NCBI GenBank assembly: GCA_027021615.1
Contig: JALUTY010000017.1
Location: 108,177-172,176 of the forward strand
DNA from: a bacterium
Lineage (GTDB): Bacteria > Desulfobacterota > Deferrisomatia > Deferrisomatales > Deferrisomataceae
Length of the DNA: 64,000 nt
Direction of reading: 5' to 3'
Shown here in pieces: positions 15,779-24,994 of this stretch. Both the position numbers and the translations under genes were made by a program. Below the pieces are notes generated by a model, which was not told the origin of the DNA, made no database searches, and saw nothing but the letters and a program-made list of their open reading frames with translations. Each line of letters opens with the position of its first letter. Within the stretch, counting starts at the first letter, position 1.

Positions 15779-17098
15779 TTAGAACAGCTCGATCCGGGGC
15801 CCCTCTTCCTCCAAGGGGACCTGCGCTACGCCCTTTGTCTGCTCGTGGATCGCGCGCTGCCCCCGCATGGTGTAGCCCGAGCTCATCCCGTCCACGTCGA
15901 ACGGGGGCACCGATCCCAGGTCGCCGCCCTGCCCACGCTCGCGGAGCAGGCGGGAGTGGCGGTCCATCTCCGTCAGGACCTCTGCCACGTGCTCCAGGCG
16001 CTGGCGGGTGATGTCTTGGAACTGGATACTGGCAAGCCCCTCCATGACCTCTCGGCTCACCTCCTCGTTTGCCCGGCGGGTCTCCTCCAGAACGGCCCGC
16101 ACCACGACCGGCACCTCGCTCGACGCGGCACCCACCGCCCCCAGGGCTGCCCCCACCTCCTCCAGGGTTGCGATCTGGCCCTTTCTGGCAGCCGAGTCGA
16201 GCTGCTGCGCGAACTTCGCCCGGATCGACTCTGTCATCTCTGCGAACCCTTTCTCGATCCGTTGGGCCGCCTCCGCCGACCTCTGGGACAGCGACCGGAT
16301 CTCCGCCGCCACCACCGCGAACCCCTTGCCCGCCTGCCCGACCCGCGCCGCCTCGATGGCGGCGTTCAAGGCGAGCAGGTTGGTCTGGTCGGCGATGTCC
16401 TTCACCATGGCGGTGAACTCGCCCAACTGCTCCGCCTCGGCCAACATCTCCTCTACACGCTGCCACTCTCGCTCCATCTCCTTCTGCCGCCCGGTCAGGT
16501 ACTCCTGCATGCTCCGGAGCACCTGCCGATCGCGGGCGCGGTTCTCCCTCACCTGGGCTGCCAGGGCCTCGATCTGCTCCATCCCGGCTTGAATGCGGGC
16601 CGTCATCCCACCGACCAGGTTGTCGAGCTTTTGGAAACGGCTCACGATGTCCTGGGCGGCCTCCTCCGTGACCTCGGTGACCCCGGCCAACTGCCCCCGG
16701 AGCACCTCCCGGGCCTTGGAGTACCCCTCGAGCACCCCGAGAACTCCCCTCAGCCCCCTGCGCAACAACATCAGATCCTTCCTCGCCCGGGCCCACTCTG
16801 CCAGCGCCGGTGCATCCTGCACCGTCACCATCAGGAGCAAAGCCCCGACCCCCATTGCCAAGACGACGCTCAAAAACCCCGTCCACTCCTTGAGGGGACC
16901 GGGGAGGGGTCCTCCCCCCAGCTCGCCCCACGCATAGACCCCCACCTCGCCCGTGGACGCCACGACCAAGGCCAAGCCCATCAACAGCACGGTCCGGCGG
17001 TTCAGCAGCACGTGCTCACGGGGATCCTCACGCTCCACCATGGGGACCTCGTCTCGGAAATCGAACACCGGGGAAACAGCCGACCTCACCCGACTCAT
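15779..17098 (-). CDS. Membrane chemoreceptor-like protein with CheZ-like DxxxQ segment
   Basis: A 439-residue last gene of the chemosensory operon. Two hydrophobic segments (about 36-56 and 73-94) enclose a loop of only about 16 residues, so no periplasmic sensor domain exists. The receptor hairpin tip is present ([19 protein letters not shown]...[14 protein letters not shown]). Downstream, FQDITRQ with D362 and Q366 resembles the DxxxQ catalytic motif of CheZ phosphatases, and a tail MSSGYTM...AIHEQTKG follows. It could therefore be a receptor fused to a CheZ-like phosphatase helix. Its ATG overlaps the stop of the receiver gene (ATGA), so the two are coupled. Confidence 0.8.
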   Translation of the reverse strand: MSRVRSAVSPVFDFRDEVPMVEREDPREHVLLNRRTVLLMGLALVVASTGEVGVYAWGELGGGPLPGPLKEWTGFLSVVLAMGVGALLLMVTVQDAPALAEWARARKDLMLLRRGLRGVLGVLEGYSKAREVLRGQLAGVTEVTEEAAQDIVSRFQKLDNLVGGMTARIQAGMEQIEALAAQVRENRARDRQVLRSMQEYLTGRQKEMEREWQRVEEMLAEAEQLGEFTAMVKDIADQTNLLALNAAIEAARVGQAGKGFAVVAAEIRSLSQRSAEAAQRIEKGFAEMTESIRAKFAQQLDSAARKGQIATLEEVGAALGAVGAASSEVPVVVRAVLEETRRANEEVSREVMEGLASIQFQDITRQRLEHVAEVLTEMDRHSRLLRERGQGGDLGSVPPFDVDGMSSGYTMRGQRAIHEQTKGVAQVPLEEEGPRIELF

Positions 17099-17466
17099 GC
17101 GCCGGGAACCACCTGCCTGATCACCTGGAGGAGCTGCTCGGCCGCCACGGGCTTGACCAGCCATCCGGTCGCCCCGGCTGACCGAGCCTCTTGACGCTTC
17201 GACTGCTGCGACTCGGTGGTGAGCATCAGGATGGGAGTGAACCGAACCCCCGGCAGTTTGCGAACCTGACGGATCAGGCCGATCCCATCCATCCCGGGCA
17301 TGTTCAGGTCGGTGATGATGAGGTTCGGCCTCAGGCCGGACCTCAGCTTCTCCAAGGCATTCTCCGCGCTGCAGGCCTCCTCGGCCCGGTACCCCGCCTT
17401 GGAGAGAATCGAGGTCATGCTCATCCGTAGCGTGCTCGAGTCGTCCACCACCAGAATCGTCTTCAC
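17095..17466 (-). CDS. CheY-like single-domain response regulator
   Basis: A 123-residue receiver with acidic pocket D8/D9, phospho-acceptor D53 in [11 protein letters not shown], Thr in MLTTES and K105 in LVKPV. No output domain. It is translationally coupled to the membrane receptor-like gene carrying a CheZ-like motif, which may be its phosphatase. Confidence 0.93.
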   Translation of the reverse strand: MKTILVVDDSSTLRMSMTSILSKAGYRAEEACSAENALEKLRSGLRPNLIITDLNMPGMDGIGLIRQVRKLPGVRFTPILMLTTESQQSKRQEARSAGATGWLVKPVAAEQLLQVIRQVVPGA

Positions 17467-17563
17467 GGCTTCACCCCTTCCCCGGCGCGGCTACCGAGGT
17501 GCACATCTCCGCCAAACGTCCCGACCTCATTCGCTCCCTCGCAGGCGTTGTTTGGACTGGCGG

Positions 17564-17902
17564 TTAGACGGACGCGCTTCCTTCCCCGCTCGCGGGGCCC
17601 ATCGCAGCCCTTTTCTTCGGCCCTCCTCTCTGTCCTCCCCCCTCCCACCCCTGACCCGCACACCGGTGAGAGGACAGCGCGACCTCCAGCCAAACCCGCA
17701 GCCCGGGGTCTTCCGGCCACGCAGACACGGGCACGCCCGTGGCCATCAACACCTGGAGAAGCGCTGCGTGCAGATGCGTGCACCTTTTCAGGTTCACCTT
17801 GGCCCTGGGACGGTTTTGGAGCCAGATCAGCAGGTCCTCGGCCTCCTCCACCGTGCACACGCCTTCGAGGACTGCCACGGTCTTCTTATACGTCACAGGC
17901 AT
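17564..17902 (-). CDS. Small STAS-like protein
   Basis: A 112-residue protein whose first 90 residues look like a short STAS-type or anti-sigma-antagonist-like domain (VAVLEGVCTVEEAEDLLIWLQNRPRAKVNLKRCTHLHAALLQVLMATGV). Such small proteins are found next to cheA in alternative chemosensory clusters of related bacteria. The classical phosphorylatable Ser/Thr is not obvious. The C-terminal 25 residues are low-complexity. Its start overlaps the end of cheA by 10 bp. Function unknown. Confidence 0.75.
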   Translation of the reverse strand: MPVTYKKTVAVLEGVCTVEEAEDLLIWLQNRPRAKVNLKRCTHLHAALLQVLMATGVPVSAWPEDPGLRVWLEVALSSHRCAGQGWEGGGQRGGPKKRAAMGPASGEGSASV

Positions 17903-20268
17903 GGCACCAGCTCCCTCAGGTTCAGCACGAGCAGCACCCGGCCGTCGCCCAACAGCGCGGTTCCGGCGTACAGCCGAAACCCGGCCATGATCCCCTCGAG
18001 GGGCTTCAGGATGATGTCCACCCCCTCGTGGAACCGGTCCACCACCAGCCCGAGCTCCCGTCCATCAATCGATACCACGAGAACGGCCTCCTCCTCGCCT
18101 GACCCGGTCGCGTCGCCGTCGAGGTCAAGGATCCGGACCAGCCGACACAGGGGAACCAGCCGATCTCGCAGAACCACCGCCTCATGGCACTTGATCCGGT
18201 GGATCTCGTCCGTGGGAACCCGCACCGTTTCGACGATGTTCTCGATTGGCACGCCCAACGTCTCGCCCCCCACCTCCACGATCATCACGCGGGTCACAGC
18301 CATGGAGAGGGGCAACGCCATCCGGATGCACGTGCCCCGCCCCATGGTACTCTCCACGTTCACCGATCCCCCCACCCGGTCCACCATGGCCCGCACGGCG
18401 TCCAGGCCGACCCCCCTTCCCGACACGTCCGACACCTGCTCTGCGGTGCTGAACCCTGGGGCGAAGATCAGGTGGAGCGCCTCCTCGTCCGCGATCGTCT
18501 CCAGCCGCTCCTCGCTCAGGATGCCTTTCTCGTAGGCCTTGCGCTTGAGCGCCTTCGGATCCATGCCCCGGCCGTCGTCGATCACCTCGATCCACACCCG
18601 GTCGTCGAGCTGAACCGCCCTCAACCGAATTTCTCCTTCGGACGGCTTGCCGGCGGCCTCCCGCTCCTCCGGCGACTCGATCCCGTGGTCGAGGCTGTTC
18701 CGGACCAGGTGGACCAGGGGCTCGACCAGATCCTCCACCACGTTCTTGTCCGCCTCGGTCTCCTCCCCCTCCATGACCAGCTGTACCCTCTTGCCCAGCC
18801 TGCGCGACAGGTCACGGACCAGCCGGGGAAACCTCTGGAACGCGTGGGACACCGGCACCATGCGGACCTGCATCACAGCACCTTGCAGCTCTTCCGCAAT
18901 CCGGTTGATCACGGCGTGTTGGTTCTTGATCTCCCGGGCGAGGTCCCGAACCTTGAACACCTCTTCCGCCTTTCGGGCCAGGAACGGCAGGGCGTTTTTG
19001 GCCACCACCAGCTCCCCCACTAGGTCCATCAAGGCGTCGACCCGGGTCTGGTCCACCTTGAGCACCCGGATCTTCTGGCCGGGGGACGCTCCGTTCTCCT
19101 GCTGTGAACGCTCCCTGGCGGTCTCCCTCGGTTGGGAAGACGGCCACTCCCCCGGCTCTCCCTGCCGCGCCCCGTCCGACCCGAGGAGGCGCGACAGGAT
19201 CTCCAGAGCCAAACCCCTCAGAGGCTCCCCGCTCCCCTGACCTTGCGCCGCCACTCGGGCTTCCGCCAGACGACCCACCTCTGATCCGTTCCCCAAATCC
19301 GCCAAGACCGACTCCATCACGGCGGCGGCCGACTCGAGCACCCCCAGCCGGATGTCCGGGTCCCACGGGGCGGCCAGTAGCTCGATCTGGGCTCGCAGAA
19401 TCTCCACCGCAGCCCCAAGGGCTCTGTCCTCCGGCGTGCCGACGGGGGCCCCCCACTTTTCGGGGACGATCTCGTGCACCTCGACCTGCTCGGCCACGTA
19501 TCGGAACCACTCCCGCACCTCCTCTACCGAGGCGGCCGCCACCAGGCGGAACCGGAGCACGCAGCGGTACGGGTCGAGCTCCTCGGCGGGAGGCCACGGC
19601 TCACGGGTCTCCACCCGCCCCCAGCGGATACCCGGGGTCTGGCGGGCCGTGTGGAACGGGTCGTCGCCGGTGAAGAAGCACTGCTCGTCCGGGGTGTAGG
19701 TCACGGCCACCGCCCTCGAACCGCCCTCCCCACCGACCCCATACAGCTCTCGCCGTACGTCCTCGGGGACCTCCACGATCCACGAAGGGGCCGGCTCCGA
19801 CATCCGGGGGGCAGACCCCGCGTCCTCGTCGCCCCTCTTTTCCGCCACGGCCTCACCGCTCCCCGTGGGTCTCCTGCCGTTCGTTTCGGACAACAGCCCC
19901 CGCAGGCGCCCTGCGAGGCCGGCGCTCGTCTCCTCAGCCTCCGGGGGCAGCCGCTCCTCCGCCTCCAGGCTGTCCACCCACTCACCGACCCGATCCAGGG
20001 CCTCAAAGAACAGGTCCACCCGGTCCGGCGTGAGCTCGAGCTCCCCCTGTCGAACGGCGTCCAGCACGTCCTCGGCGGCGTGCACCAGTCGCGTCAACGC
20101 CCCGATCTCGAAGAACCCCGACGCCCCCTTGATGGTGTGCATGGCGCGGAACAGGCCGTTCAGGATCTCGGCGTCACCGGGGGTCTTTTCCAAAGCGAGA
20201 AAGCCCTGGCTCGCCTGTTCCAGGAGATCCCGGCTCTCCGTGATGAACTCGGCCAATAGCGGGTTCAT
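17893..20268 (-). CDS. cheA: Chemotaxis histidine kinase CheA
   Basis: A 791-residue CheA. The N-terminal Hpt domain carries the phospho-site His44 in AMHTIKGASGFF. A variable region (about 120-410) follows, then the dimerisation helix (VDALMDLVGELVVAKNAL), the HATPase domain with LVRNSLDHGIE, DDGRGMDPKAL and GRGVGLDAV, and a C-terminal CheW-like regulatory domain from about 650. GGGGGAGAG precedes the ATG. It overlaps the upstream receiver gene by 4 bp. The long linker contains an unassigned domain (about 155-290) in the place of a standard P2. Cytoplasmic core kinase of the locus. Confidence 0.96.
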   Translation of the reverse strand: MNPLLAEFITESRDLLEQASQGFLALEKTPGDAEILNGLFRAMHTIKGASGFFEIGALTRLVHAAEDVLDAVRQGELELTPDRVDLFFEALDRVGEWVDSLEAEERLPPEAEETSAGLAGRLRGLLSETNGRRPTGSGEAVAEKRGDEDAGSAPRMSEPAPSWIVEVPEDVRRELYGVGGEGGSRAVAVTYTPDEQCFFTGDDPFHTARQTPGIRWGRVETREPWPPAEELDPYRCVLRFRLVAAASVEEVREWFRYVAEQVEVHEIVPEKWGAPVGTPEDRALGAAVEILRAQIELLAAPWDPDIRLGVLESAAAVMESVLADLGNGSEVGRLAEARVAAQGQGSGEPLRGLALEILSRLLGSDGARQGEPGEWPSSQPRETARERSQQENGASPGQKIRVLKVDQTRVDALMDLVGELVVAKNALPFLARKAEEVFKVRDLAREIKNQHAVINRIAEELQGAVMQVRMVPVSHAFQRFPRLVRDLSRRLGKRVQLVMEGEETEADKNVVEDLVEPLVHLVRNSLDHGIESPEEREAAGKPSEGEIRLRAVQLDDRVWIEVIDDGRGMDPKALKRKAYEKGILSEERLETIADEEALHLIFAPGFSTAEQVSDVSGRGVGLDAVRAMVDRVGGSVNVESTMGRGTCIRMALPLSMAVTRVMIVEVGGETLGVPIENIVETVRVPTDEIHRIKCHEAVVLRDRLVPLCRLVRILDLDGDATGSGEEEAVLVVSIDGRELGLVVDRFHEGVDIILKPLEGIMAGFRLYAGTALLGDGRVLLVLNLRELVPCL

Positions 20269-20642
20269 CGGCTCTCCCCCCGAGCCGTCATCAGGGTGGC
20301 CCGCAACGCAAGGGCTTCCGGCCGCACCGGCTTGACCAGATACAGGTTGGCCCCAGCCCGGTACGCCTGTTCCCTGTCCCGCCGCTCGGCCTCCGTGCTG
20401 ATCATGATCGCCGGGATCGCCCGGAGCTCGGGGGTGCTGCGAACCTCCTTCAAAAACGTGTACCCGTCCATCTTGGGCATGTTCACGTCCACCAGCAGCA
20501 GGTCGTAGGGAACCACCAACGCCCTCTCCAAAGCCTCCACTCCGTTCTCGGCCTCATCCACCTCGAACCCAGCCCCCTCCAGGATCTGGCGGTGGTACAT
20601 TCGAACCGTGACGGCATCATCCACGATCAGTGCTCGTCCCAT
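20265..20642 (-). CDS. CheY-like single-domain response regulator
   Basis: A 125-residue receiver with D8/D9, phospho-acceptor D52 in LLVDVNMPKMDG and a Lys in YLVKPVRPE. AGGAGAAGG precedes the ATG, and the stop overlaps cheA by 4 bp. Its position just before cheA suggests it is the direct CheA target of this pathway. Confidence 0.93.
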   Translation of the reverse strand: MGRALIVDDAVTVRMYHRQILEGAGFEVDEAENGVEALERALVVPYDLLLVDVNMPKMDGYTFLKEVRSTPELRAIPAIMISTEAERRDREQAYRAGANLYLVKPVRPEALALRATLMTARGESR

Positions 20643-20670
20643 GGCCGATCCTTCTCCTCCGGCTGTAACC

Positions 20671-21537
20671 CTAAAGGGGCTTCTGGTACACGATCGCGTC
20701 CTCGAACCGGCGCACCTTGAACAGCGAGGTGATCCGGCTCATGGACTCCGAGTGCCCCAGGAGCACGAACCCTCCCGGGTTCAACGCGTCGTACAGGGTC
20801 TCTGCGGCCCGCCGCTGGGACGCCTCGTCGAAGTAGATCAGCAGATTCCGGCAGAAGATGACGTCAAAGTCCCGCATTCCCCGGGTGTCCCTGGGGTCGC
20901 ACAGGTTCACCCGCCGGAAGTCCACGCTGGCCCGTAGGTCGTCGCACAACCGGTGGTAGCCGCCCGCCAGCGGCTCGAAGTACTTTTTGAGGATCCAGGG
21001 GGGCAGGTGGCTCACCGACCGCCGGGAGAACACGCCAGCCCGGGCTTTCTCCAAGGCCTGCGTGTCGATGTCGGACGCCACGATCTCCACGTCCACCTCG
21101 TCGATCCGGTCCCAAAACTCCAGTAAATACAAAGCGATCGAGTAGGGCTCCTCCCCCGTGGAGCACGGCACGGACCAGATTCTCACGGTCTCCCCCGAGC
21201 GTTTGTGGTGGAGCACCTCACCCATGAGCGCGTTCACCATGCACTTGAGCTGGTACTCCTCCCGAAAGAAGTACGTCTCATTGACGGTCATGAGGTTCAC
21301 CAGCTCCTGGAACTCCTTGCCCGATGCCTGGAAGCGCACGAACGCGAAGTACTCCCGGAAGCCCTCGTGGCCTACCTGCCGCATCCGCTGGATCAGGCGC
21401 TTGTCCACGAAGTAGCGCTTCGAGTCCTCGAAGCGGATGCCGGTCTTACGGTAGAAGTAGTCCCGGAACCGCTCGAACTCGGCGTCCGTAACGCGGATCT
21501 CGGGGACTGACTCGCGTGCCACCCCGCTGTGCCCCAC
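20671..21537 (-). CDS. cheR: Chemotaxis protein methyltransferase CheR
   Basis: A 288-residue CheR that methylates receptor glutamates with S-adenosylmethionine. N-terminal helical domain, then MTVNETYFFRE, the SAM loop VPCSTGEEPYSIAL, VASDIDTQALEKAR, and FCRNLLIYFD. Starts with GTG, 3 bp from the HEAT gene stop. Together with cheB it gives the locus full adaptation capacity. Confidence 0.95.
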   Translation of the reverse strand: MGHSGVARESVPEIRVTDAEFERFRDYFYRKTGIRFEDSKRYFVDKRLIQRMRQVGHEGFREYFAFVRFQASGKEFQELVNLMTVNETYFFREEYQLKCMVNALMGEVLHHKRSGETVRIWSVPCSTGEEPYSIALYLLEFWDRIDEVDVEIVASDIDTQALEKARAGVFSRRSVSHLPPWILKKYFEPLAGGYHRLCDDLRASVDFRRVNLCDPRDTRGMRDFDVIFCRNLLIYFDEASQRRAAETLYDALNPGGFVLLGHSESMSRITSLFKVRRFEDAIVYQKPL

Positions 21538-21540
21538 GGC

Positions 21541-22173
21541 TCACCCGTTTCCAAGGATGCGTTTCAGGGCGGTGTCCACCGCGAACCCGACAAAGGGTTC
21601 ATTGGGGAACCGGTCCTTTACCGCCTGGATCGCGGGGACCATCTCGGGGGTTCCCACCTCGGCCAAGCGGTCGATCGCCGTGGTGACCACGTTTACGTGC
21701 TCGTCGGCCTCCACCACCGCGAGCATCCACGCCGGGGCATCTGGGTGGGCCAAGTCTTGGAGGATATCCACGGCGAAGATCCGCACATCCGGATCCGAAT
21801 CCGCCAACAGGGCGGCTATGCGATGGCCCACCGCGTCGGGGAGCTGCTGCAGGATCTCCACGGCGCCGTTGCGAAGCCCCGCGTCCTCACCCCGAAGCAA
21901 CGGGATCAGGCCCTCGGCCACCGCCTCGGTGCCGATCGTCAGCAGGCTTCCGAAGATCGCCTCGCGCACCGTCGGATCCGGCTCCACCTGGAGTCGCTCG
22001 CAAAGAGCACTCACCGCCTCCGTGTGGGCAGCCAGATCCCGCGCGGCCCACCTGCGCGCCTTGGCCTGATCGTCATGAAGCTGGGCCAAGAGCCCCTGCA
22101 GGTCCCTGCCGTACTTACGGATGTGGGGTCTCGACGGAGCCGCCCGATGTTCTGCACGCTTGACGAGTCCCAT
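21541..22173 (-). CDS. HEAT-repeat protein of the chemosensory operon
   Basis: A 210-residue all-helical protein made of roughly five HEAT/PBS-lyase-like repeats of about 31 residues (for example PTVREAIFGSLLTIGTEAVAE, DAGLRNGAVEILQQLPDAVG, PDVRIFAVDILQDLAHPDAP). No catalytic residues. Start at 22173 with GAGAGGGG upstream; it sits between cheB and cheR. HEAT-like proteins occur in other alternative chemosensory clusters (Cpc7 of the Myxococcus xanthus Che7 system is the example I recall) and are thought to be protein-protein adaptors. A role in signal output or array assembly is an inference. Confidence 0.85.
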   Translation of the reverse strand: MGLVKRAEHRAAPSRPHIRKYGRDLQGLLAQLHDDQAKARRWAARDLAAHTEAVSALCERLQVEPDPTVREAIFGSLLTIGTEAVAEGLIPLLRGEDAGLRNGAVEILQQLPDAVGHRIAALLADSDPDVRIFAVDILQDLAHPDAPAWMLAVVEADEHVNVVTTAIDRLAEVGTPEMVPAIQAVKDRFPNEPFVGFAVDTALKRILGNG

Positions 22174-22189
22174 GACGTCCCCTCTCCGA

Positions 22190-23332
22190 TCAGGCGCGGG
22201 CGGCGCGGCGGCCTTTGGCCCGGGGGGCTCCGTGTGTCCACTCCACGAGCTGCTCGGCAATCCGGTCGGCCGGCAGCACCGCGCCGGCACCGCCCAGCTC
22301 GATCAGCTCCCGGGGCATCCCGAAAACCACGGCCGTCTCCTCCGACTCGGCCACGGTCCGTCCTCCCCGGCGCTGCACCTCGGCCATGGCCTCGGCGCCA
22401 TCGTTGCCCATGCCGGTCAGCTCCACCGCGATCAGGCGCTCGGCCGGCACGTGCTCCAAGGCCGACCGCACCATCCGCTCCACGCTGGGGTGCCACAGAA
22501 AGCGGTCGTCCGCCGGAACGCTCAGGGCCACCAGCCGCTCCCGGCGGCGGCTCACCACCACGTCGGCATCCCCCCGGGCGATCCACACCGTTCCCGGCTC
22601 CAGGGGGGTCGGCCCCCCGACCTCTGCCACCCGCAACGCGCACTGCCGGTCCAGGCGCTCGGCGAACACCCGGGTGAACTTCCCGGGCATGTGCTGCGCC
22701 ACCAACACCGGCAGGGAGAAGTCGGGGGGGAGCTCCGGGAGGATCTCCTCCAGGGTGCGGGGCCCCCCTGTAGACACCCCGATCAGCACCAACCCCTCCC
22801 GGGTTTCCCCCGACGCGGGTCCGGCGTCGAGCCGACGGAACCTTCTCCGAAGCCTCCGGCCCTTGGCGGACGGCGGCGGGGGCCCTTCCTTGCGCGTCCC
22901 GGCCTTCCGGTGGGGGCGGCGTTTGGCCCGGAGAGCGGCTCGAACCCTGGCGACCAGCTCGTCGGTCAGGTCCTTGATCCGGAGCGAAACCGTTCCGTCG
23001 GGCTTGGGCAGGTAGTCCACGGCCCCCAGCTCCAGGGCCTCGAAGGTGGCCAGAGCCCCCTTCTCGGTAAGGGACGACACCATCACCACCGGCCGGGGGG
23101 ACTCGGTCATGATGTGGCTGAGGCAGGTCAACCCGTCCATCACCGGCATATTGATGTCCAGCGTCACCACGTCCGGGTCGAGTTCCCGGATCTGGCGCAG
23201 CGCGTCCTCCCCGTCCCTTGCCATGTAAACCTCGAAGTCGTCCTGGGTCTCCAGCATCTGACGCAGGTACTTGCGCATCAACGCAGAGTCGTCGACCACC
23301 AAGATCTTGTGCTTCACGCTCCCAACTCCCAC
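22190..23332 (-). CDS. cheB: Chemotaxis methylesterase/deamidase CheB
   Basis: A 380-residue CheB. The receiver has D59 in VTLDINMPVMDG. After a basic linker comes the esterase domain with Ser in GVSTGGP, His in AQHMPGKF and Asp in LTGMGNDGA, all three catalytic residues. The start may be the GTG at 23332 or a second GTG at 23317 (VKHKILVVDD), which lies closer to the conserved receiver start. It is in the operon between the triple-CheW gene and the HEAT gene. The intact Asp loop contrasts with the stand-alone paralogue at 1253. Confidence 0.95.
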   Translation of the reverse strand: MGVGSVKHKILVVDDSALMRKYLRQMLETQDDFEVYMARDGEDALRQIRELDPDVVTLDINMPVMDGLTCLSHIMTESPRPVVMVSSLTEKGALATFEALELGAVDYLPKPDGTVSLRIKDLTDELVARVRAALRAKRRPHRKAGTRKEGPPPPSAKGRRLRRRFRRLDAGPASGETREGLVLIGVSTGGPRTLEEILPELPPDFSLPVLVAQHMPGKFTRVFAERLDRQCALRVAEVGGPTPLEPGTVWIARGDADVVVSRRRERLVALSVPADDRFLWHPSVERMVRSALEHVPAERLIAVELTGMGNDGAEAMAEVQRRGGRTVAESEETAVVFGMPRELIELGGAGAVLPADRIAEQLVEWTHGAPRAKGRRAARA

Positions 23333-23350
23333 GGATCGCCTTGAACTCGG

Positions 23351-24949
23351 CTACGCGGCGGCCTCGTCGGAGACCGCCAAGGCCACTGCCTCTCGCTCGT
23401 CGGCCTCCAACAGCTCGCGCGCTTCGATCACCTGGATCATCCGGCCCTGCTCCTTCAGGTTCACCACCCGGGCCATGATGCGCGCCTGGTCTTCCGACAG
23501 CCGGGGAGCGTCCTCCACGGCCCTGGCAGGCACCCGCAGCACCTCGCTCATGGCATCCACCACGAAGCCGGTGCGCGTACCGTCGAGGTTCAGCACCAGG
23601 ATGCGCTGGCGGTCGTTTCGCTCCATCCGCTCGAGCCCGAAACGGGCGCGCATGTCCACAACCGGCAGAACCGACCCCCGAAGGTTCACCACACCCTCGA
23701 TGAACTCCGGGGTCTTGGGCACCCGGCTCATCTTGTCCGGCACCCAGATGATCTCCTGGACCCACTCGATGCCCACCCCATACTCCTGGGCTGCGAGCCG
23801 GAACACCACGAACTGAGTCTCCTCGTCCTCGCCGGTCCTCGAAGCGCTCGACCGCCCCGACGCCCGCACCGAGTCCTCCCCATGGGCCTCCACCGCCTCT
23901 CTCACGGCCGCGTGCTGAAACAACGCTTCTGCGCTCAACAATGAAACGAGCCGTTTGCCTCCCTCCAACCGGCACAGGGCCTGAACACCGTCCACTCCTT
24001 GCTTCTCCAACAGCTTCGGAACCTCGTCCAACGCACCTGAAGGGGCCTGAAACACCTCGTGGACCCTGTCCACCACCATCCCCACCGTGATCTTCCGTTC
24101 TCCCCCCGCCCGACCGACCACCAGGATCCGGTTATGCTCCCCCAACGGCGCCTCGACCAGACCGAACAGGCGCCGCAGGCTTACCAGGGGCAGCACCCCT
24201 CCCCGCAGGTCGATGATTCCGAGCACGTGCTCCCGGGCTCCCGGCACCCGACTGATCTCGTCCGGGACCCGAACGATCTCCTGAACCTCCGCGATGTCGA
24301 ACGCGTACTCCTCACCGTCCAGCTCGAAGCTCACCAACTGCCGACCGTCGGCCTCGGCCTCCCCTGCTGGCCCGGCGGCACGGCCGGCCATGCTCGTCCC
24401 CAAAGAGAGCCTGCTGTCGCACGGTCCACCAAGAGAGGCAAAGTCCCGGGCAACGAGGGTGTGAGCGTCCAGGAGCTGGATCAGTGCTCCTCCCGCCTCG
24501 GGCTTGATCACCCCTGCCAGCAGATCCGAGTCCACTGCGGTGGCCACCTCCTCGGCGGGCTCGATCCGCTCCGCCTCCACGGTGATCACCCGTTCGACCC
24601 GGTCCACGACCAGCCCGACCGGCCGTGAGCAGTCGGCCACCACGACCCGAGTGGCGTCGGTGGGCTCCTTCTCGGGGAACCCCAAGAGGATCGAGAGCTC
24701 CACCACGGGCAGCACGGTTCCCCGGAGGTTCGCCAGCCCGTCTAGGCTGTTGGGGGCCAGGGGGACCCGCACTGTCTTCGGGAGACGGATGATCTCCAGC
24801 ACCGACTCCATCGGGAAGGCAAAGCACTCGGCCCCCACGAAGCACGTCACGTACTGCCTGGCACCGCGCTCCTCCCCCGTGGGGTCGGCCTCGCCGTCCC
24901 ACGAGTTCTGGGGAACCCCTCCAGGGGGGATGGTCGTCGTCTGTCCCAT
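23351..24949 (-). CDS. Scaffold protein with three tandem CheW domains
   Basis: A 532-residue protein of three CheW domains in a row, about residues 30-170, 205-345 and 375-520. Each has the recognisable pattern of interaction loop (LEIIRLPK, QEIVRVPDE, QEIIWVPDK), the LRGxVLPVV strand and the VVDRV/VDAM segment. Normal CheW is a single domain of about 160 residues. Linkers are short and acidic. It would couple receptors to CheA with up to three binding sites per chain. GGAGGC lies before the ATG. It sits next to the gene for a receptor that itself has two hairpins. Confidence 0.93.
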   Translation of the reverse strand: MGQTTTIPPGGVPQNSWDGEADPTGEERGARQYVTCFVGAECFAFPMESVLEIIRLPKTVRVPLAPNSLDGLANLRGTVLPVVELSILLGFPEKEPTDATRVVVADCSRPVGLVVDRVERVITVEAERIEPAEEVATAVDSDLLAGVIKPEAGGALIQLLDAHTLVARDFASLGGPCDSRLSLGTSMAGRAAGPAGEAEADGRQLVSFELDGEEYAFDIAEVQEIVRVPDEISRVPGAREHVLGIIDLRGGVLPLVSLRRLFGLVEAPLGEHNRILVVGRAGGERKITVGMVVDRVHEVFQAPSGALDEVPKLLEKQGVDGVQALCRLEGGKRLVSLLSAEALFQHAAVREAVEAHGEDSVRASGRSSASRTGEDEETQFVVFRLAAQEYGVGIEWVQEIIWVPDKMSRVPKTPEFIEGVVNLRGSVLPVVDMRARFGLERMERNDRQRILVLNLDGTRTGFVVDAMSEVLRVPARAVEDAPRLSEDQARIMARVVNLKEQGRMIQVIEARELLEADEREAVALAVSDEAAA

Positions 24950-24994
24950 CGGTTGCCTCCGCTGCGCTGCGCGGTGTCGCGCGGACCCGTCCGA

